NCBI RefSeq assembly: GCF_030686155.1
Contig: NZ_JAUPEV010000003.1
Span: forward strand, 62,001-126,000
Direction of reading: 5' to 3'
Origin: Helicobacter_J cappadocius
GTDB lineage: Bacteria; Campylobacterota; Campylobacteria; Campylobacterales; Helicobacteraceae
Length of the DNA: 64,000 nt
Both the position numbers and the translations under genes were made by a program. Positions 1 through 8,873 of this stretch are shown here, piece after piece (within the stretch, counting starts at the first letter, position 1; every line of letters starts with the position of its first letter). A model generated the notes under the pieces. It ran no database searches. It saw only the letters and a list, made by a program, of their open reading frames with translations, and was not told where the DNA came from.

Positions 1-244
1 ATAAAGCTACAGCGAGATTTGCTCTCAGCTGTATATTATGCGTGTCATTTTTAAACTTTGCAACAAATGAAAATATCTTTCCTTCAGAATAGAGTTTTTC
101 CAAACATTTTTCATTACACTTATCAATAGTAATATCCACTACCTCTTGTTTTGGCAATGGCAATGGAGAAATGATATAGCTCTTAGCAAAAATACTACAA
201 CTACCCAATACAAGAAACATACATAAAGCTGTCCATTTTTTCAT
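1..244 (-). CDS. Exported protein, N-terminal part only (runs off window)
   Basis: An open frame starts with ATG at 244 and continues to base 1 without a stop, giving 81 complete codons. The product begins MKKWTALCMFLVLGSCSIFA, a typical signal peptide with a possible cleavage site after the SIFA stretch. The mature part starts with a Pro-rich segment (IISPLPLPK) and has two Cys four residues apart (C43 and C47, DKCNEKC), so a disulphide is possible. Its start codon overlaps the stop of the upstream UDG-like gene by 4 nt, so the two are probably co-translated. I do not recognise the family. The envelope location is an inference from the signal sequence. Confidence 0.6.
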   Translation of the reverse strand, partial: MKKWTALCMFLVLGSCSIFAKSYIISPLPLPKQEVVDITIDKCNEKCLEKLYSEGKIFSFVAKFKNDTHNIQLRANLAVAL

Positions 245-879
245 AAAATTCCTTTTGCAAGTAAAAAATGTTTCATTGCTTCTTTTTTTAAAGATGGGTT
301 TTTAAGCAATTGGTTTAAAGAATAAGTAGCTAAATAATTCCTCCCATCTTCAGAGAAAATTCTACCTTTATGTTGATTAAAATCAACTCCAAGCAAATGC
401 CTCAAAACAAAATCACCCATCAAAATAGTAATTTTAATAGGGGCTAATGTCATCTGTTGATTTAAATATTGCCTACATATCAAAGCATCGCTATCTGTTG
501 GAACATTCAAATCGTTTTCATTGCATTTAACCAAGGATAAAACTCCATATTCTGGTGCTCTTAGCTTGAAAACATTAGAAATAATATCTTGTAACATTTT
601 TGAACTTCTATTTTCTACAAAGTGATTAAATGCATCTACTAAAGGAAGTCCGGAAATAAATACTATTTTTGCCTTTGGAGGCAAAATACCAAAGCTTGGT
701 TTGGAAGTTTTACTTCGTTCGCATAGAGCACAATGAGCGATAGTGTCCTCAAGAGAAAGCATTGGGACACTAACCTCAACATTAGATGGCTGGGTATTTA
801 TATTGTCTATATATCTTTCTCCAAACATCTTTTGATAATACAAAAGCCTGAGATGGAGAATTTTTTGAATTTGAGACAT
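241..879 (-). CDS. Uracil-DNA glycosylase-superfamily protein with Fe-S ligands but degenerate active site
   Basis: This 212-residue protein has the layout of a family 4 uracil-DNA glycosylase. It has a CxxC pair at C50/C53, then a VKC...C pair at C119/C135, the spacing used by that family to bind a [4Fe-4S] cluster, and a C-terminal NPSLKKE segment like the family's tail. The two catalytic motifs are not conserved: the usual GEAPG motif is SGLPL (76-80) and the HPS-type motif is replaced by TYSLNQLLK (185-193). It may therefore bind DNA or a cluster without excising uracil. It lies 18 nt after aspA and overlaps the next exported-protein gene by 4 nt. Superfamily membership is fairly secure; the activity is not. 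Confidence 0.65.
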   Translation of the reverse strand: MSQIQKILHLRLLYYQKMFGERYIDNINTQPSNVEVSVPMLSLEDTIAHCALCERSKTSKPSFGILPPKAKIVFISGLPLVDAFNHFVENRSSKMLQDIISNVFKLRAPEYGVLSLVKCNENDLNVPTDSDALICRQYLNQQMTLAPIKITILMGDFVLRHLLGVDFNQHKGRIFSEDGRNYLATYSLNQLLKNPSLKKEAMKHFLLAKGIL

Positions 880-897
880 TAAAACCCGATACTCCCT

Positions 898-2310
898 CTA
901 GTTTTTATTCTTGTTGTGCATATGAGGATTTATCATATTTTGTGGCTTGAATATTTCATCAAGCTGCTCTTTGCTAAGCAATCCTCTTTCTAAAGTGATA
1001 TCATAAACACTTTTACCAGTATTGAGGCATTCTTTCGCAATTGAAGCAGAGTTTTCGTATCCAATATAAGGATTAAGTGCAGTGACAATTCCCACACTAT
1101 TTAAAACAAAATTTTTACATACATCTTCATTTGCGGTGATTCCATCTATGCATTTATGAGCAAGAGTAATCATTGCACGATTTAGCATGACAATAGAATT
1201 AAACAAACTATAGGCAATCACTGGTTCAAACACATTCAATTGCAATTGCCCCCCTTCTGCTGCCATAGTAACGGTAATATCATTTCCAATAACAGCAAAA
1301 CAAACTTGATTAACCACTTCAGGAATAACAGGATTGACCTTACCTGGCATAATAGAACTTCCCGGCTGCATTTTAGGCAGATTGATTTCATTTAATCCCG
1401 CTCTTGGTCCTGAGCTTAAGAGTCTCAGATCATTACACACTTTGGATAATTTTACAGAGACTCTTTTAAGAACTCCACTGATCTGAACATATGCACCTGT
1501 ACTCTGTGTAGCCTCTATCAAATCAGTTGCTGTGATAAAAGGTCTGCCCGTAACTTCTTGGATCTTTTCCTCTACGATTCTTTTATAATCAGGATGTGAA
1601 TTTATACCTGTCCCAATAGCCGTACCACCTAGATTGATAATACGTACCAAATTTCTAGCATCCAAAACACGTTCAATGTCTTTATTGATCATCAACTCAA
1701 AAGTTTTAAACTCTTGTCCTAATGTCATTGGCACAGCATCCTGTAATTGCGTTCTTCCCATTTTGAGTATATCTTGAAACTCTTCAGCTTTTTTGGCATA
1801 TGACTCCTTGAGAATGCGCATTGACTCTGTCAAACCACTCAATCTTTCATAAAGAGCTATTCTAAGTGCTGTAGGATAAGCATCGTTGGTAGATTGAGAC
1901 AAATTTACATGATCATTTGGATGACAATATTCATACTCACCCTTTTTATGCCCCATCAATTCAAGCGCAATATTTGCAATAACTTCATTAGCATTCATAT
2001 TCGTGCTTGTTCCTGCACCTCCTTGAATCATATCCACCACAAACTGATCATGATATTCTCCAGCAAGAATAGCATCACAAGCCTTGCAAATAGCATCTTT
2101 TATATTTGTATCCAATAAACCCAACTCATGATTTGCTAAAGCAGCAGCTTTTTTCACCTGTGCAAGTGCATTTACAAAAACAGGGAAATCAGAAAGCCTC
2201 TCGTTGGTGATATGGAAATTTTCCATCGCCCTAAAGGTTTGCACTCCATAATAAACATCATCATCAATTTCCAACTCTCCAATGAAGTCGTGTTCTTTTC
2301 TTGTAGCCAT
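898..2310 (-). CDS. aspA: Aspartate ammonia-lyase (aspartase)
   Basis: The enzyme deaminates L-aspartate to fumarate and ammonia, feeding amino acids into the fumarate/succinate branch. The 470-residue length is standard for the fumarase/aspartase superfamily. The signature loop GSSIMPGKVNP lies at 317-327 and carries the catalytic Ser; the substrate-binding GTSTNMNANE stretch is at 100-109 and the HVNLSQSTND segment at 134-143. AGGAG sits 6 nt before the ATG. Class II fumarase shares these motifs, but the overall sequence and its position next to murA, as I recall for H. pylori aspA, favour aspartase. A TATAAT box at 2355-2360 (minus strand) suggests its own promoter. Confidence 0.88.
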   Translation of the reverse strand: MATRKEHDFIGELEIDDDVYYGVQTFRAMENFHITNERLSDFPVFVNALAQVKKAAALANHELGLLDTNIKDAICKACDAILAGEYHDQFVVDMIQGGAGTSTNMNANEVIANIALELMGHKKGEYEYCHPNDHVNLSQSTNDAYPTALRIALYERLSGLTESMRILKESYAKKAEEFQDILKMGRTQLQDAVPMTLGQEFKTFELMINKDIERVLDARNLVRIINLGGTAIGTGINSHPDYKRIVEEKIQEVTGRPFITATDLIEATQSTGAYVQISGVLKRVSVKLSKVCNDLRLLSSGPRAGLNEINLPKMQPGSSIMPGKVNPVIPEVVNQVCFAVIGNDITVTMAAEGGQLQLNVFEPVIAYSLFNSIVMLNRAMITLAHKCIDGITANEDVCKNFVLNSVGIVTALNPYIGYENSASIAKECLNTGKSVYDITLERGLLSKEQLDEIFKPQNMINPHMHNKNKN

Positions 2311-2354
2311 TTTTTCTCCTAATATTTAAAATTTTGATTTTTAAAATATCATAG

Positions 2355-2360
2355 ATTATA
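2355..2360 (-). promoter_or_regulatory. Predicted -10 box of aspA
   Basis: A perfect TATAAT is present on the minus strand about 45 bases before the aspA ATG, in the 74-base gap after murA. No good -35 element is visible, which is usual for Helicobacter housekeeping promoters. Confidence 0.45.
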
Positions 2361-2384
2361 GTCAAACAAATTTAACTAAAAATT

Positions 2385-3653
2385 TTATTTTTCTTTTAAT
2401 CTTCTAATCTGAGCACCCAATGTAGAGAATTTTTCTTCTAATCGCTCATATCCCCTATCAAGATGGTATATTCTATGAACTTGAGTGTTACCTTCTGCAA
2501 CAAGCCCGGCTAAAATCAAAGCTGAAGATGCTCGCAGGTCTGTTGCCATTACATCAGCTCCAATAAGTCTCTCCCCTCCTGTGATTTTGGCAACATTTCC
2601 ACGCAAAGAAATATTTGCACCCAAACGTTGCAATTCACTCACATGCATAAAACGATTCTCAAATAATCTCTCTTCGATAAAACTACTCCCCTCGCATTGA
2701 GACGCTAAAGCCATAAATTGCGCTTGCATATCTGTTGGAAATCCAGGATATTCAGTTGTAATAATCTCAAAAGCATTACGTTTATGACTAGGTAAAATTT
2801 TCAATGTATTTGAGGTTGTTTCTATTGTAAAACCTATCTCTTGGAGCTTTCCTACCACAGCCTCAAGATGATGTGGTGATACATTTTTAAGTGTAATAGA
2901 TGAATTGGTTATCGCCCCTGCACACAAATATGTCCCTGCCTCAATACGATCTGCAATCACATTGATTTCTTTAAAGTCTAACAATTCTCCATTGGTTCCC
3001 CTCACACAAAGCTCATTACTTCCAATCCCCTCTATTTCAACTCCTGCTTTTTGTAAAATCTCACAAAGCTGTATAACCTCAGGTTCTTTGGCAGCATTTA
3101 CGATGCGAGTAACGCCTTTAGCTAAAGCTGCAGCCATTAAAACATTTTCAGTTCCTGTAACAGTTATCTTATCAAAGACAATATCACTACCTTTAAGTCC
3201 TGAAGATGCCTTTGCGATTATATAGCCTCCTTCTATGGAAATTTCTGCTCCCATTTTCTCCATTGCTTTAATATGCAAATCTACTGGTCTAGCACCAATT
3301 GCACAACCTCCAGGCAAACTTACTTCGCATTTTCCAAATCTACTCAGGAGCGGTCCTAACACTAAAATAGAAGCCCTCATCTTACGTACAATATCATAAA
3401 CAGCTTTAGTATGTATAATTCTATCAGATGCGATCAAAAGCTCATTGGGGGAAACCCATTGCATTTCTGATCCCAAATGTTCTAGCAATTTTGCTAAAGT
3501 TTTTACATCTGCAACATCAGGAAGATTTTTTATTCTTAATGGATTCTTGCACAATAAAGCACTTGCTAAAATAGGCAGTGCTGAATTTTTTGCTCCAGAT
3601 ATCTCAACCTCACCACTCAAAGATCCTCCCCCTACAATCTCTAAATAATCCAT
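2385..3653 (-). CDS. murA: UDP-N-acetylglucosamine 1-carboxyvinyltransferase
   Basis: MurA transfers enolpyruvate from PEP to UDP-GlcNAc, the first committed step of peptidoglycan synthesis, in the cytoplasm. The 422 residues match the family. GAKNSALP (20-27) carries the conserved Lys-Asn pair, and the PEP-binding loop PGGCAIGARP has the catalytic Cys at 117, the residue alkylated by fosfomycin in the E. coli enzyme. AAAGG lies 7 nt before the ATG and overlaps the end of the upstream membrane-protein gene, whose stop is 3 nt away. It is part of a minus-strand run with galU and slt. Confidence 0.96.
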   Translation of the reverse strand: MDYLEIVGGGSLSGEVEISGAKNSALPILASALLCKNPLRIKNLPDVADVKTLAKLLEHLGSEMQWVSPNELLIASDRIIHTKAVYDIVRKMRASILVLGPLLSRFGKCEVSLPGGCAIGARPVDLHIKAMEKMGAEISIEGGYIIAKASSGLKGSDIVFDKITVTGTENVLMAAALAKGVTRIVNAAKEPEVIQLCEILQKAGVEIEGIGSNELCVRGTNGELLDFKEINVIADRIEAGTYLCAGAITNSSITLKNVSPHHLEAVVGKLQEIGFTIETTSNTLKILPSHKRNAFEIITTEYPGFPTDMQAQFMALASQCEGSSFIEERLFENRFMHVSELQRLGANISLRGNVAKITGGERLIGADVMATDLRASSALILAGLVAEGNTQVHRIYHLDRGYERLEEKFSTLGAQIRRLKEK

Positions 3654-3656
3654 TTT

Positions 3657-4055
3657 TCAACCTTTCTTTCTAGTTTTTAAAACATTACTTATCAAATCTA
3701 CGATTTGTTTTTCACTCCCAGCATTTGCATTTTCAAGCTCTTGTCTAAATATAGCTACCTCATCAATGTCAAGAAGCTTACAATAAGCTATTTTTTCAAC
3801 CAAAGCAAACCAAAGCTTAGAATCTTTTTCATCTTGAGGAATCACTACGAAATTTTTCAAAAACTTTCTTAAAAATACTTGAAAATTTTCCTTGGTTTTG
3901 ATTGTATTAAGAATGATTTGAATGCTTTGCAGTGTAAGCTTTTCATTTGCAGGAGGTCTTTGAAAGAATAGCCAAATAATTCCGATCAAACAAATAGGAA
4001 AGGCAAAAAACATTCCGATTAGCCAAAAAAAAGCATAGAACCAAATATCATACAT
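3657..4055 (-). CDS. Small membrane-anchored protein of unknown function (HP0647-like position)
   Basis: The protein has 132 residues from the ATG at 4055. This start is chosen over an in-frame TTG at 4070 because a GAGGA ribosome site lies just before the ATG and overlaps that TTG and the galU stop codon. The first 30 residues form one or two hydrophobic helices ending in LFFQRPP; the rest is hydrophilic and probably cytoplasmic. I recognise no domain. It lies between galU and murA, the place of HP0647 in H. pylori as I remember it, and is likely translated by coupling to galU. Confidence 0.7.
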   Translation of the reverse strand: MYDIWFYAFFWLIGMFFAFPICLIGIIWLFFQRPPANEKLTLQSIQIILNTIKTKENFQVFLRKFLKNFVVIPQDEKDSKLWFALVEKIAYCKLLDIDEVAIFRQELENANAGSEKQIVDLISNVLKTRKKG

Positions 4056-4066
4056 TTTATAATTCC

Positions 4067-4891
4067 TCAAGAATACAAAGATTGATAAAAATCATTGGTT
4101 GCCTTGATAAAACCACCGATACTTCCACAATCATAACGTTTTCCCTTAAATTTATATGCAATCACCTTGCCCATCTTAGCTTGTTGCAACAATGCGTCAG
4201 TAATTTGTATCTCACCTTTTTTGCCTGGCTTAGTAACCCTCAAAATATCAAAAATATCTGGCGTCAAAATATACCTTCCAATAATTGCAAGATTAGAAGG
4301 TGCTTGATCTTTATTTGGTTTTTCAATCATATCAAAAACTCTATAAATCCCCTCCTCAATCTCCTCGCCCTGCATAATTCCATATTTATCAACTTCTTCA
4401 AAATCAACTTCTTCAATTGCAATAATAGAACATTGATATTTTTGATAAATATCCATCATTTGGGCAAGCACACTTTTGCCATTTGGATTAAAACATAAAT
4501 CATCCGCAAGAATAACTGCAAATGCCTCTTTTCCTATCAGTGTCTCTCCGGTAAGTATAGCGTGTCCAAGACCCTTCATTTCATTCTGACGAGTATAAGA
4601 AAAGGTACATTTTTTAATAATTGATCTTATTTCCTCTAGTTGAGATTCTTTATCTGTACCTTGTATTTGATGTTCTAATTCATAACTGATATCAAAATGA
4701 TCTTCAATGCTTCTCTTTCCTCGCCCTGTGACAATAGACATAGTATGGCAACCTGCATCTAACGCCTCTTGCACTCCATATTGAATTAAAGGTTTATTTA
4801 CAATCGGGAGCATTTCTTTTGGCATTGCTTTTGTAGCAGGTAAAAATCTGGTTCCATATCCTGCGGCAGGGAAAAGGCATTTAGTAATCAT
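4067..4891 (-). CDS. galU: UTP--glucose-1-phosphate uridylyltransferase
   Basis: GalU makes UDP-glucose from UTP and glucose-1-phosphate for surface polysaccharide and LPS synthesis. The 274-residue protein opens with the nucleotidyltransferase signature FPAAGYGTRFLPATKAMPKE (residues 7-26), which binds UTP, and has the family's GLGHAI stretch and the GKKGEIQITDAL segment near the C terminus. Its start overlaps the upstream slt stop by 4 nt. The downstream small membrane gene takes its ribosome site from the galU stop region. It forms a compact operon with slt and murA. Confidence 0.95.
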   Translation of the reverse strand: MITKCLFPAAGYGTRFLPATKAMPKEMLPIVNKPLIQYGVQEALDAGCHTMSIVTGRGKRSIEDHFDISYELEHQIQGTDKESQLEEIRSIIKKCTFSYTRQNEMKGLGHAILTGETLIGKEAFAVILADDLCFNPNGKSVLAQMMDIYQKYQCSIIAIEEVDFEEVDKYGIMQGEEIEEGIYRVFDMIEKPNKDQAPSNLAIIGRYILTPDIFDILRVTKPGKKGEIQITDALLQQAKMGKVIAYKFKGKRYDCGSIGGFIKATNDFYQSLYS

Positions 4892-6534
4892 TTTTTCTCC
4901 TTTGTATAAATAATTGTCTGTTTGAGGAATTTCTCCAAATCTATTTTATGACCTAAAAGTTCTTGATAAATCACATAGTTTGCTAAAACCTTCATTCCAT
5001 AAAATCGAGACTCTTCATAAGGGATAAGCTCCATACTTATCCAAGGTTCATATTTTCTGCCCTTCAAAAACAGTTCTTTTTTATCTAACAATCTCCTCAA
5101 AAAGCCAGGTCCTCCATTATAGGCATATGACACAAAAAGAGGATGAACAAATTCTTCTTTGAGATGATTGAGATAATACTTCCCAAAATTCAAAGAAGTC
5201 TTAGGATCAAACATATTAAACAAGCTAATATCCTTAATATTCATCTCTTTTGCAAAAGGAAGAACATTAAAAGGCATAATCTGCATAATTCCTAATGCAT
5301 AAGATCGTGAAATTAGTGCTGGAAGCAGATGACTTTCTTGTCTAGCAATAGCATATACCATTGCTTTTTCATTATCATCTTTCCAGCCAATAAGACCTTC
5401 ATAGGGTCTGATAAAATAATTCATTTTGTATTTGTTTAGACGATTCAAGAAATAGACCAAATGAGGAAGAGTTTTTTCATATTTAAAATATTCCAAAATT
5501 TTTTTGTATTGCTCATCATCTGAAATAGCAAAAATATTTTCTTTAAGTATTTGCCACTCAAAAGGATCAGAAATATCAAATCCTGGATTTTTTTTACTAA
5601 TATCTTTAAAGTCTGAAATTATATTGTATTTTGGAACAGAGCCCAACTTTTGATTTGCATAAATAGAAAAAATATCTACAAAATTACTTTGAGAGAGTTC
5701 CTCCAAAAAGAGTTTGTTTTCGCTCAACAAATACTGCCAAAATAAAGCCCTATCCCTCATAAATGGATCAATGGCTGCATTTTTAGAACGTGCAAAATAT
5801 ATAAGAGCTTTTTTTTCTTTTTTTTGTAAAATCTCATTGATCCCTAAAAGAAAAAATGTATTTGCATCTGAGTTTTTGATATCTGCTTTTGCTAATGCCT
5901 TTTTAAATGCATCAAACCTTGGATCTAATATGATACTATGAAGAGTTTTGTTAAAAACAAAGCTATTTTCATTGGCAAGTTTTTCTAGTTTCTTTACAGA
6001 AATAGAATGATCAAAAATCTTAAGTTTTTGGGTATAGCTCAAACCATTAAAAATAGCTCCAAAATTTTTCGCCGAAACTTCAAACATAGCCTTTAGAATA
6101 TCTTTTGACAAAAGAACTTTTATCTGAATTAATAAATCTGGATAAGAAGTAGAGATTTTTTCGATAATAATTTTAGCATCTGAATTTGAAATTTTTGGTA
6201 TATCAGAGAGTTTAAGCCCATAGGAAATACATTGGGCATCTTCGTTTTTTAATTTATCAAAAGTCAAACTTTTGCAAAAAATATCCTTTGGCATTTCTGT
6301 AGATATGCCCTTATTTTGCATTGCCTGTTGGATTTTTGGGGTTTTATTTGCGACTAGGTCGTATGCTTTGATAGCCTCATTTATAGAGGTTTTATCATTA
6401 GATATAAACTGCCAGATATAGAAATCCCTTACCACTCCTTGTGGCTTGGATTCTAAAAATTTCAATGTTATATTATGTTTTGCAATGCCAACTGAGCATA
6501 TCAGCAATAATCCAATAAGAATTCTTTTTGTCAT
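4888..6534 (-). CDS. slt: Soluble lytic murein transglycosylase
   Basis: This periplasmic enzyme cleaves the MurNAc-GlcNAc bond of peptidoglycan with formation of an anhydro end. The 548 residues start with a signal peptide (MTKRILIGLLLICSVGIA). A long helical region, probably the superhelical U/L domain, fills about 30-380. The SLT domain lies at about 385-520, with the catalytic Glu at E400 (ARQES) and the ALGIMQIMP motif at 413-421. It overlaps yggT and galU by 4 nt each. Two A8 runs (coding strand) around 5809-5825 encode a Lys-rich turn, and the frame is intact. Confidence 0.93.
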   Translation of the reverse strand: MTKRILIGLLLICSVGIAKHNITLKFLESKPQGVVRDFYIWQFISNDKTSINEAIKAYDLVANKTPKIQQAMQNKGISTEMPKDIFCKSLTFDKLKNEDAQCISYGLKLSDIPKISNSDAKIIIEKISTSYPDLLIQIKVLLSKDILKAMFEVSAKNFGAIFNGLSYTQKLKIFDHSISVKKLEKLANENSFVFNKTLHSIILDPRFDAFKKALAKADIKNSDANTFFLLGINEILQKKEKKALIYFARSKNAAIDPFMRDRALFWQYLLSENKLFLEELSQSNFVDIFSIYANQKLGSVPKYNIISDFKDISKKNPGFDISDPFEWQILKENIFAISDDEQYKKILEYFKYEKTLPHLVYFLNRLNKYKMNYFIRPYEGLIGWKDDNEKAMVYAIARQESHLLPALISRSYALGIMQIMPFNVLPFAKEMNIKDISLFNMFDPKTSLNFGKYYLNHLKEEFVHPLFVSYAYNGGPGFLRRLLDKKELFLKGRKYEPWISMELIPYEESRFYGMKVLANYVIYQELLGHKIDLEKFLKQTIIYTKEKK

Positions 6535-6830
6535 TGAAATAACTTTTGAGCATATACAGACAAAGAATCCACTAATGCCATATCAATAAATTGCAATACA
6601 AGAACAACAAACACGGGTGTAAAATCAATCCCGCTATATACGAGTGGAATTTTGCTTTTAATTCTAGTAAAAACTGGATTTGTGAGTTTATATAAAATCA
6701 CGACGATGGGATTGTTGGGATCTGGACGAACCCAGGTTATCAAAGTAGCGATGATAACCACCCATGTATAAATAAAAATAAGCGTATGCAAAATAGTTGC
6801 AATAGCATTAAATATGTTGGCTAATATCAT
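6531..6830 (-). CDS. YggT family integral membrane protein
   Basis: This short membrane protein of 99 residues from the ATG at 6830 has two hydrophobic helices separated by the YggT-family linker WVRPDPNNP and the TNPVFTRIKSKIP stretch. An in-frame GTG two codons upstream is also possible, but AAGGGG is placed 5 nt before the ATG. The gene begins inside the last codons of gltX and overlaps slt by 4 nt. YggT proteins are linked to osmotic or cell-division functions in other bacteria, but the precise role is unsettled. Confidence 0.85.
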   Translation of the reverse strand: MILANIFNAIATILHTLIFIYTWVVIIATLITWVRPDPNNPIVVILYKLTNPVFTRIKSKIPLVYSGIDFTPVFVVLVLQFIDMALVDSLSVYAQKLFQ

Positions 6831-8160
6831 TTTCACCCCTTATGCGTAAAATATCTTTGAGATAAAATCTAATATAAGGATAAAGGATATTTAAATCAAC
6901 TCCGTGCGATTCCCCTGTAAGTAAAATTCTAAGTGGCTTGAAGAATTTTTTACCTCTTAGATTGCTAAGCTTCATTGCTTCGTTTTTAAAAGAGTCGTAA
7001 TCATCAAGTATTTTAGATTCTTGCATGATTAAAAGATCTAGTACTTTGAACAATTCAATACATTCAAACTCAAAATTCTCATTTTCATAGAGTTTTTTAA
7101 TATCTTTTGGAGAAAAAATCATCTCAATTTTCTCTCTGATTTCATTAAGAGTACTTGTCTCTTCTAAATAAATTTTTCCGATGGCACCAATGGTAGTATC
7201 TTTGCTTTGCAGCAATAGTGCAAATTCATCTTCATTTAGTCGCTTGAGGTGTTCGCGATTAATATAACGCAAACGTTTTATATCAAATTTTACCGGAGAT
7301 TTTGCTATGTTAGTAATATCAAACCACTCTATAGCCTCAGACAAAGTAAAAATTTCTGTTGGTGTTTTATTCCCCATAGAAATGAGATAATTCATAATAG
7401 CTTGAGGTAAAAAACCTTGCTCTAAAAGCCAAGAAACACTTGAAGCACTGTCTCTTTTACTCATTTTTCTACCACTCTCCCCTAAAATAATAGGCAAGTG
7501 AGCATAACCGATTTTTTTATCATACCCTAGCGAGGTTTGTATTAATATTTGTTTGGGTGTATTACTGACATGATCTTCTCCTCTAACAATAAAATCAATA
7601 TTATAAATCATATCATCACATGCACAAGCAAAATTATAAGTAGGTACGCCATCTTCACGTAAAATCACAAAGCTATCAATCTCTGCTGGAGCAAACTGCA
7701 GATGTCCTTTTATCTCATCATAAAACTCTATGCTTTCTTTTGCTCCTTTAAGTCTTACAACAGGCTTTAAATTAGACTGTTTTTCCAACTCAGCCCAAGC
7801 GTCATCATATCTAAAGGCGACCTTGTTTTCAATAGCCTCTTGTTTTTTTTGCTCTAAAAATTCTTTGGTGCAATAACAATAAAATGCTTTATTTTCCTTT
7901 ATCAAATGCTGTGCAAAACTATGATGATGTTTAAAGTTATGGCTTTGATACACCAAATCATCCCATAAAAGCCCAAAAAGATTTAAAATTGCTAAAATCT
8001 CTTTATCTTTTCCTTCAATATTCCTAGATAAATCAGTATCCTCAATCCGAACAAGAAATTTTTCACCTTTTTGTTTGGCGATAATATAATTAAATACCGC
8101 TGCACGAAGATTGCCAATATGCATATCTCCGGTGGGAGAAGGAGCAAAACGAAGCATCAT
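6808..8160 (-). CDS. gltX: Glutamyl-tRNA synthetase, probably the GltX2 (tRNA-Gln charging) type
   Basis: This class I aminoacyl-tRNA synthetase activates glutamate and attaches it to tRNA. The 450-residue protein has the HIGH motif as MHIGN near residue 19 within PSPTGDMHIGN and the KMSKR motif as GRKMSKR. Helicobacter carries two copies; the one next to yggT and slt (HP0643, GltX2, by my memory) glutamylates tRNA-Gln, which GatCAB then amidates. That specificity is inferred from context, not read from the sequence. The frame starts with two ATG codons (8160 and 8157); the second is better spaced from the AAAGG ribosome site. Confidence 0.92.
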   Translation of the reverse strand: MMLRFAPSPTGDMHIGNLRAAVFNYIIAKQKGEKFLVRIEDTDLSRNIEGKDKEILAILNLFGLLWDDLVYQSHNFKHHHSFAQHLIKENKAFYCYCTKEFLEQKKQEAIENKVAFRYDDAWAELEKQSNLKPVVRLKGAKESIEFYDEIKGHLQFAPAEIDSFVILREDGVPTYNFACACDDMIYNIDFIVRGEDHVSNTPKQILIQTSLGYDKKIGYAHLPIILGESGRKMSKRDSASSVSWLLEQGFLPQAIMNYLISMGNKTPTEIFTLSEAIEWFDITNIAKSPVKFDIKRLRYINREHLKRLNEDEFALLLQSKDTTIGAIGKIYLEETSTLNEIREKIEMIFSPKDIKKLYENENFEFECIELFKVLDLLIMQESKILDDYDSFKNEAMKLSNLRGKKFFKPLRILLTGESHGVDLNILYPYIRFYLKDILRIRGENDISQHI

Positions 8161-8207
8161 GAACCTTTTGGTTTATTTTTGTATGATTTTATCAAAATAC
8201 TATGAAG

Positions 8208-8777
8208 TTAAAACATTTTTAGGAAATCTTTGGCATTAAAATTATCATAACTAACCGCATCTGAAGAATCTGAACCAAAAATCTGTTGACCTGATATTTT
8301 TGCGCTCACAAGCTTGAGGCAATTATCAAGCTCTGCTCTTTTATCCTCAAGATATGCACAAACATTTTCATACCCGCCATTGTCAAAAAAATCCAATGGA
8401 TTGAAAACCTCAACGATGATCTCTTCTTTACCCGAAAAAACACTCAAAGTACTCCCAAATAATAATGTCCCCATAAATGAACACTTTTGGACAATTTCAT
8501 TTATTTCTTTAAGCACAATACCTTCCAAAGATTTAAAATCGCTGTCTTTAAAATGATCATCTACTAGAACTATCTGTATTTGAACAATCAGTTTTGCTAG
8601 TGCATTATCTAAGATTTGCAATGCTCCTATAAACTCATTTGCACTTTTCATATCCTCGCCAAATTTGTGTATTTTACGCTCTTTGTTAAAACAACTCTCT
8701 GATACATTTACCCTGCAGGAATCATCAATCCCCTCTAAATGCTTCTTAAAAGTCGCCAATAAATCTTTATCAAACAT
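8208..8777 (-). CDS. Uncharacterised protein, candidate HP1076/FliS co-chaperone family
   Basis: The protein has 189 residues from the ATG at 8777, chosen because AAGGGG lies 7 nt upstream; a longer in-frame form from 8861 lacks a ribosome site and would run across the csd4 promoter. It is soluble, without signal or membrane helices, and looks like a mixed helical/strand protein with four Cys (C21, C29, C118, C171) and an acidic C terminus ending DFLKMF. I do not recognise its motifs. It diverges from csd4, the neighbour I recall for HP1076, a protein reported to bind the flagellin chaperone FliS, and the size is similar. That link is a hypothesis. Confidence 0.6.
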   Translation of the reverse strand: MFDKDLLATFKKHLEGIDDSCRVNVSESCFNKERKIHKFGEDMKSANEFIGALQILDNALAKLIVQIQIVLVDDHFKDSDFKSLEGIVLKEINEIVQKCSFMGTLLFGSTLSVFSGKEEIIVEVFNPLDFFDNGGYENVCAYLEDKRAELDNCLKLVSAKISGQQIFGSDSSDAVSYDNFNAKDFLKMF

Positions 8778-8840
8778 TTTTTTGCCCCTTGTTGCAGAAT
8801 TATGAACATAAAAAGCACATTTTGTTCCATTGCTTTTAGG

Positions 8841-8846
8841 TATAAT
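8841..8846 (+). promoter_or_regulatory. Predicted -10 box of csd4
   Basis: A perfect TATAAT lies 28 bases before the TTG start of csd4, in the gap between the divergent genes. No clear -35 element is visible. Its position supports the short starts chosen for both flanking genes. Confidence 0.55.
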
Positions 8847-8873
8847 ATCGCCAAAAATCATAAAAGGAAGCTT

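Noticed and set aside
8802..8873. N-terminal extension of Csd4 from an ATG at 8802
   Set aside because: It would cover the TATAAT box and the divergent gene's leader. The TTG at 8874 has a ribosome site, gives a signal peptide and the H. pylori length.
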